This document shows, piece by piece, positions 6,324 through 9,451 of a stretch of DNA of 9,451 nt. Position 1 is the stretch's first letter, and each line of letters opens with the position of its first letter. A program made the translations under genes and the position numbers. The notes under the pieces were generated by a model. It ran no database searches and was not told the origin of the DNA. It saw only the letters and a list, made by a program, of their open reading frames with translations. The stretch lies in contig DNAU01000197.1 of NCBI GenBank assembly GCA_003491925.1, positions 1-9,451 of the forward strand. Direction: 5' to 3'. This stretch comes from Chloroflexota bacterium (lineage in GTDB: Bacteria > Chloroflexota > Dormibacteria > Aeolococcales > Aeolococcaceae).

Positions 6324-6334
6324 TGGGGACCCCA
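6324..6334. promoter_or_regulatory. Palindrome upstream of the sigma factor gene (possible operator)
   Basis: TGGGGACCCCA is an odd-centred perfect palindrome (5-bp arms, central A). It lies in the 6271-6399 intergenic region, downstream of a TTGACG (6292-6297) that could be a -35 box but has no good -10 at standard spacing. The rest of this region holds a short CGCGC/GCGCG stem (6351-6369). I see no gene in it, apart from a 12-codon frame starting GTG 6371 whose stop overlaps ATG 6406. Confidence 0.25.
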
Positions 6335-6399
6335 GGCGAGTAGCCAGGTTCGCGCCCCAGGGCAGCGCGGGTGACAGAAGAGGCGGTCCACCTCCGTAT

Positions 6400-6964
6400 A
6401 TGGGCATGACCGGGTGGATGGATCCAGCCGACGCGGTGAGCCACGTCCTGCCGAGCGGCCTCGACCAAGCGGAGGCTGAGGCCTTCGAGGAGGAGCTCGC
6501 ACCACTTCTCCTTCCCGGCTCGCCGGCTGGCCCTGGGGCTGCTGATGAACGTTGCCCAGGCGGAGGATGCCGTCCAGGAGGCGTCGCTCAGAGCCTGGGA
6601 CAGGCGGCGCAACCGCCGCCCCGGGACCCAGCTGAGGCCGTGGTTCCCGGGAATCGTGGTCAACCGATGCCGGGAGGAGCGCCGGAGCCGCTGGGCGAGG
6701 GTGCTGAGGCTCCCTGAGCCACGGGACTCCGTGTGGGCATCCCGCGCCGCAGATACGGACTGGCGTCTCGACGTGCGCCGTGCCCTGCGGACACTTCCCG
6801 TCAAGGCTCGCCTCGCCCTCGTACTCCGCTACTACATGGATCTTCCCTTCCCCGAGGTCGCATCGATCCTCTGGTGCTCCGAGAACGCCGCCCGCGTGCG
6901 GGTCTCCCGTGCCACCGCCGCCCTGCGGGCGGCCCTTGGCGATGCCATCGAGGTGATCCCATGA
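6400..6964 (+). CDS. ECF (sigma-70 family) sigma factor, reading frame interrupted by a frameshift
   Basis: From 6545 the frame encodes most of an ECF sigma factor. Region 2 reads AEDAVQEASLRAWDRR ... WFPGIVVNRCREERR, and region 4 reads LRTLPVKARLALVLRYYMDL followed by FPEVASILWCSENAARVRVS, containing the -35-binding helix-turn-helix. No start codon other than ATG 6545 exists in this frame after the stop at 6437-6439, and that ATG would cut off the first helix of region 2. Frame 1 supplies the missing part: from ATG 6400, 6406 or 6418 it reads DPADAVSHVLPSGLDQAEAE and then AFEEELAPLL, matching family N-termini. In frame 2 the family resemblance resumes at PARRLALGLLMNVAQ (from about 6515). 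The junction lies between about 6496 and 6530 and needs a +1 shift. The composite is about 180 residues, a normal size. The TGA overlaps ATG 6961 of the next gene. A frame error, a decayed gene or programmed frameshifting are all possible. Confidence 0.75.
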
Positions 6965-8350
6965 CCAGTGAACCCGCCGACGAGATCCGCTGGGCCGAGC
7001 TGCTTCGCCGGGCGTTGGACGAGCCCGTCTCCCCAGGGTGGGACCTGCGCGTCCGCCGGGGGATCCGTGAGCGCGCCGCCGCCTCCCATCGCAGAGCTCC
7101 CCGACTGCTCCTCAGTGCGGTGGTCTCGACGATTCTCGTCGCGGCACTGGTGGGAGGGTTTCTGGCGACCCGCCCTGCCTCGAACGCCAATCCAACGGTG
7201 CGTGCATTGACGAATGGCGTCGGTCCTGCGGCCGCGGTGGCCGATGGATCCTCGTCCTTCGTGTGGATGGAGAGAACGACACCGCTACCGACGTCGCGTT
7301 GCGCTCCCGACTATGTCTGCCTCACCGCCACCGTCGACGTGCTCGACTGGACGGGGGCGTTGCGCTATCAATTCCCTCCACCCCAGGTGATAGCCGGCCC
7401 CGGTCCTGCATCCGCCGCAGACATCCTTGCCATCAGCCCAACCGGAACGCGAGCTCTGCTCAACAATGGGAACGTCATCGACGAGAGCGGACACGTGGTC
7501 GCCCGGCTGACCTCGCTTGGCAGCCTGCTCAGCGCTGCCTCGCCGGCCCCCCTCGCGGTGGCGTGGATCACCGACGGCAGCGGGCTCTGTGTGCTGGGAC
7601 CGTCGCGATGGCTCGATGACCCGCAGGCCGCCGCCACCGAGATCGAGGCTTCGGGATCCGCAACAGATGATAACCTGGCTGCCGACATCACTGATCTCAC
7701 GCTCGAGACCGTTGCGCTCAGCGGCGACACCCGACGCGTCGCTGACGTGAGTCTCGGACCTTTTGAGCCTGGCCTCGAGCAGGGTTGGTCGGCGTACGCG
7801 TGGCCGGGAGGTGGCAGCGTGAATGCCTCAGTGGCCTGCGACCCTGCCATGGATCAGGCCGTCATCGCCATCGTCGCCGGCGACCCGTACTCCACGCGTG
7901 GGATCAGCGGACCCAACGTCTGGGACATCCGGCTCTCCACCGGGGCGGTTGTCTACCATCAGGCGCCGACCCCCAGCGCGACCTACCAAGGACCCGTGGG
8001 ATTCTATGCGGGCGAAGGCGGAAGCCTTCTCGGCGAATACGGCACCAGCCCGTCCTCCGATTGCGTCAACAGCCGGCTCACCGTCCTTCGTCTCCCCTCC
8101 GGCGACGCACACGACCATCGAGTTGCTGGACGCTGGGAGTGGTTCCCCTGTCCGTAGCGTCACCCTTCCAGGTCAAGTCTCCAGCTTCGGCGCAGTCGCC
8201 AGCCCACAAGGCGCCGAATTCATGCTGCAGCTGCCCGGTGGCTACCTCTTCCTCATCGACGCCGACGGCGGTGTCACCCAACTCCAGCCCCAGGGAGTCC
8301 GCCTTCAGCGGTGGTCGGGTGATACGAGCGGGTTCTTCCTGTGCACCTGA
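6961..8350 (+). CDS. Membrane-anchored anti-sigma-like protein with external domain, frameshifted near the 3' end
   Basis: ATG 6961 overlaps the sigma stop (ATGA), implying coupled translation. Residues 1-48 are a charged cytoplasmic segment (EIRWAELLRRALDEPVSPGW), 49-69 a single membrane helix (LLLSAVVSTILVAALVGGFL), and the rest an exported domain rich in short beta motifs, plausibly propeller-like. No zinc anti-sigma HxxxCxxC motif is present. The uninterrupted frame stops at 8155-8157 (398 residues), but its last 14 or so residues look non-coding. Frame 2 from about 8108 to the TGA at 8348-8350 continues with coding character, reading TTIELLDAGSGSPVRSVTLP, then FGAVASPQGAEFMLQLPGGY, then LFLIDADGGVTQL. 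A one-base shift between about 8085 and 8113 restores a protein of about 463 residues. The position after an ECF sigma gene and the topology support regulation of that sigma factor in response to an outside signal; this is inference. Confidence 0.72.
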
Positions 8351-8380
8351 AGGCATGCGATAGCAGCGTTTCGCGCGATT

Positions 8381-8499
8381 GGGGTTGTCTGTCTCGACAG
8401 ATGTTCCACAGGGAGTCGCGGACCCTGCGAGCCCGCTCCGTCCGAGAGACAATCCCCTCAGACTCGTCTCAGCAGGGTCCGAGCGGGCCCCTGAGGGCC
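8381..8499 (+). promoter_or_regulatory. Structured leader of the transketolase gene with competing stems (possible attenuator or riboswitch)
   Basis: The region holds many long complementary segments. Stem P1: 8381-8396 with 8443-8457, 14 pairs with small bulges (GGGG/CCCC, TTGTCT/AGACAA, CTCG/CGAG). Stem P2: TCTGTC (8388-8393) with GACAGA (8396-8401). Stem P3: CAGGG (8409-8413) with CCCTG (8423-8427). Stem P4: CGGACCCTGC (8419-8428) with GCAGGGTCCG (8472-8481), 10 perfect pairs. Stem P5: GCCCGCTC (8431-8438) with GAGCGGGC (8481-8488), 8 perfect pairs. Stem P6: CCCTCAG (8455-8461) with CTGAGGG (8491-8497). Stem P7: GGCCC (8486-8490) with GGGCC (8495-8499). P1 excludes P2 and competes with P6, P3 excludes P4, P4 and P5 cross, and P5 excludes P7. 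This mutual exclusion fits an RNA switch. No promoter or T-tract is evident, and I do not recognise a known class. Confidence 0.5.
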
Positions 8500-8506
8500 G
8501 GGAGTA

Positions 8507-8520
8507 CCGGTTACCGGAGG
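8507..8520 (+). promoter_or_regulatory. Ribosome binding site of the transketolase gene inside a small palindrome
   Basis: GGAGG (8516-8520) lies five bases before ATG 8526, the clearest Shine-Dalgarno sequence in the window. Its first bases are also the 3' arm of CCGGT-T-ACCGG (8507-8517), so a DNA-binding protein or RNA structure could cover it. This site sets the start of the downstream gene. Confidence 0.6.
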
Positions 8521-8525
8521 TCTCC

Positions 8526-9451
8526 ATGACCACCACACCAGACCTGGCGGCGGCTCGCAGCGGGGCGGGATCGGGTGCCGAGGTGGCGCGGCTCCACGCC
8601 GCGGCCGAGCCCGACTTCGCTCGCTACGAGGTCCTCAAGGACATCGTCGACGAATGCATCGACCTCTCCCTGAACTACCGTCAGAGCGGACATCCGGGCG
8701 GCTCGCGGTCGAAAGTCCACCTGCTGCTCTCGCTGCTGCTCTCCGGAGCGATGCGCTGGGACATCAGGCGGCCGTGGCTGCGGTTCGCAGATCGCTTCGT
8801 GCTCTCCGCCGGGCACACCGTGCCCCTCGTCTACTCCACCCTTGCCGTGCTCAACGAGGGCCTGCGGGCGCGGCACGAGCGGAGCGGCGACCCCCGCTTC
8901 GCCTTTCCCGCCGGCGGGCGCCACGCCCTGACCTGGGAGTGGCTGCTCGAGCTTCGGCGCCGGGGGGGGCTGCCCGGCCACGCGGAGATGGCGGGGCGCA
9001 CCCTCTTCCTCAAGTTCAACACCGGGCCGTCGGGTCACGGCATGCCGCCTGCCGCCGGCGAGGCGCTGGCCCTCAAGCTGGCCGGCGCCGAGGAGGTGAA
9101 GGTCTTTGTCGTCGAGGGGGAGGGGGGGCTGACCCCGGGTTCCGCCCACGAGACCAAGACCGCCGCCTGGGGCCTTGGCCTCGGCAACCTCGTCTTCCTC
9201 GTGGACTGGAACGACTTCGGCATCGATCCCCGTCCGGCGTCGAGCGTGGTGGCGGGTGCCCCGGTCGACTGGTTCGCCCCCTACGGCTGGAGGGTCACCG
9301 GGACCGAGCGGGGCTCCGAGTGGGAGCCGGTGACCCGCGCCGTCCTGGAGGCAGCCTGCGGTGACAACCCGGAGGGGGTCCCCAGCATGGCCTGGTTCAG
9401 GACGCGCAAGGGTCGCGGGTATGGCAAGCAGGATGCCGCCAGCCACGGCAG
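8526..9451 (+). CDS. Transketolase-like thiamine-diphosphate enzyme, N-terminal domain (3' end outside window)
   Basis: The frame is open at the right edge with 308 codons visible. Residues 30-300 match the pyrophosphate-binding domain of transketolase: SGHPGG (54-59, His56), DRFVLSAGH, GLPGHAEM, FNTGPSGHGMPPAAGEALAL, VEGEGGLTPGSAHE (196-209), GLGNLVFLVDWNDFGID (217-233) and RKGRGYGKQDAASHG at the edge. The ThDP/Mg motif normally begins Gly-Asp-Gly and has an Asn 30 residues on; here Asp is Glu199 and Asn229 is kept. Conserved His positions of transketolase are present. Transketolase moves two-carbon units between sugar phosphates in the pentose phosphate or Calvin pathways. A split two-subunit form cannot be excluded because only this domain is visible. 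The ATG at 8526 has a good ribosome site. Its GC content returns to that of the first half of the window. Confidence 0.9.
   Translation, partial: MTTTPDLAAARSGAGSGAEVARLHAAAEPDFARYEVLKDIVDECIDLSLNYRQSGHPGGSRSKVHLLLSLLLSGAMRWDIRRPWLRFADRFVLSAGHTVPLVYSTLAVLNEGLRARHERSGDPRFAFPAGGRHALTWEWLLELRRRGGLPGHAEMAGRTLFLKFNTGPSGHGMPPAAGEALALKLAGAEEVKVFVVEGEGGLTPGSAHETKTAAWGLGLGNLVFLVDWNDFGIDPRPASSVVAGAPVDWFAPYGWRVTGTERGSEWEPVTRAVLEAACGDNPEGVPSMAWFRTRKGRGYGKQDAASHG

Noticed and set aside
6028..6804. A 258-codon reverse-strand frame across the membrane gene end and the sigma gene
   Set aside because: Its composition is low in ordered hydrophobic and motif content, while the forward strand carries clear protein families in the same DNA.
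6545..6964. ATG 6545 as the true start of the sigma factor
   Set aside because: It has no ribosome site, removes the first region 2 helix, and matching N-terminal sequence exists in the neighbouring frame.
8381..8499. Known riboswitch classes (TPP or T-box) for the transketolase leader
   Set aside because: The conserved TPP core (CTGAGA region) and the T-box AGGGTGG-type sequence are not present; only general stem potential is seen.
5531..8506. Attachment-site repeat made from the tRNA-Thr 3' end and a copy near the end of the accessory block
   Set aside because: The only match found, GGGAGT near 8500, is six bases long and expected by chance.
8511..9446. A 311-codon reverse-strand frame opposite the transketolase gene
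   Set aside because: It mirrors a gene with unmistakable transketolase motifs and shows no family resemblance itself.
1..9451. CRISPR arrays, insertion sequences and tandem repeats
   Set aside because: No regularly spaced repeats, transposase motifs or terminal inverted repeats were seen.

Overview
The window comes from a very GC-rich bacterial chromosome. Gene overlaps of the ATGA/GTGA type, GTG starts, apparently leaderless starts and strong third-position G/C point to a high-GC Terrabacteria lineage such as Actinomycetota or Chloroflexota/Dormibacterota-like groups. I cannot place it more precisely from sequence alone. There are three parts: a conserved housekeeping block (1-5555), a compositionally different accessory block (about 5556-8350), and a central-metabolism gene with a structured leader (8351-9451).

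Housekeeping block. The 3' part of a PIN-TRAM nuclease-like gene (YacL type) is followed, with stop/start overlaps, by ispD and ispF. These encode two enzymes of the non-mevalonate (MEP) isoprenoid pathway. A reverse-strand acyl-ACP thioesterase meets ispF tail to tail and diverges from cysS (cysteinyl-tRNA synthetase). Then come rlmB (23S rRNA Gm2251 methyltransferase) and yacP (NYN-domain RNase, overlapping rlmB by GTGA), and a tRNA-Thr(TGT). The order yacL-ispD-ispF-...-cysS-rlmB-yacP is the classic Gram-positive/actinobacterial neighbourhood, with the thioesterase sitting where other genes (gltX/cysE) lie in Bacillus. The short gap between the thioesterase and cysS carries two back-to-back -10-like hexamers placed 6 and 9 nt from GTG start codons without Shine-Dalgarno sequences, the layout expected for leaderless mRNAs.

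Accessory block. Right after the tRNA the GC content falls. A six-helix membrane protein of unknown function comes first, again with a -10-like TACAAT just 7 nt before its ATG. Next is an ECF sigma factor gene whose N-terminal and main parts lie in two frames, overlapping by ATGA a membrane-anchored anti-sigma-like protein with a large external domain. That second gene is also split between two frames near its 3' end, and both breaks need the same kind of shift (frame 1 to frame 2). Together they look like a sigma/anti-sigma signalling pair that is decaying, mis-sequenced, or (less likely) frameshift-regulated.

Last part. A transketolase-like gene runs off the right edge. Its 175-base upstream region contains at least five extended complementary segments whose pairings overlap and cross one another. 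This fits a switching leader RNA or attenuator that I do not recognise as a known class, and it is the best candidate here for something undescribed.
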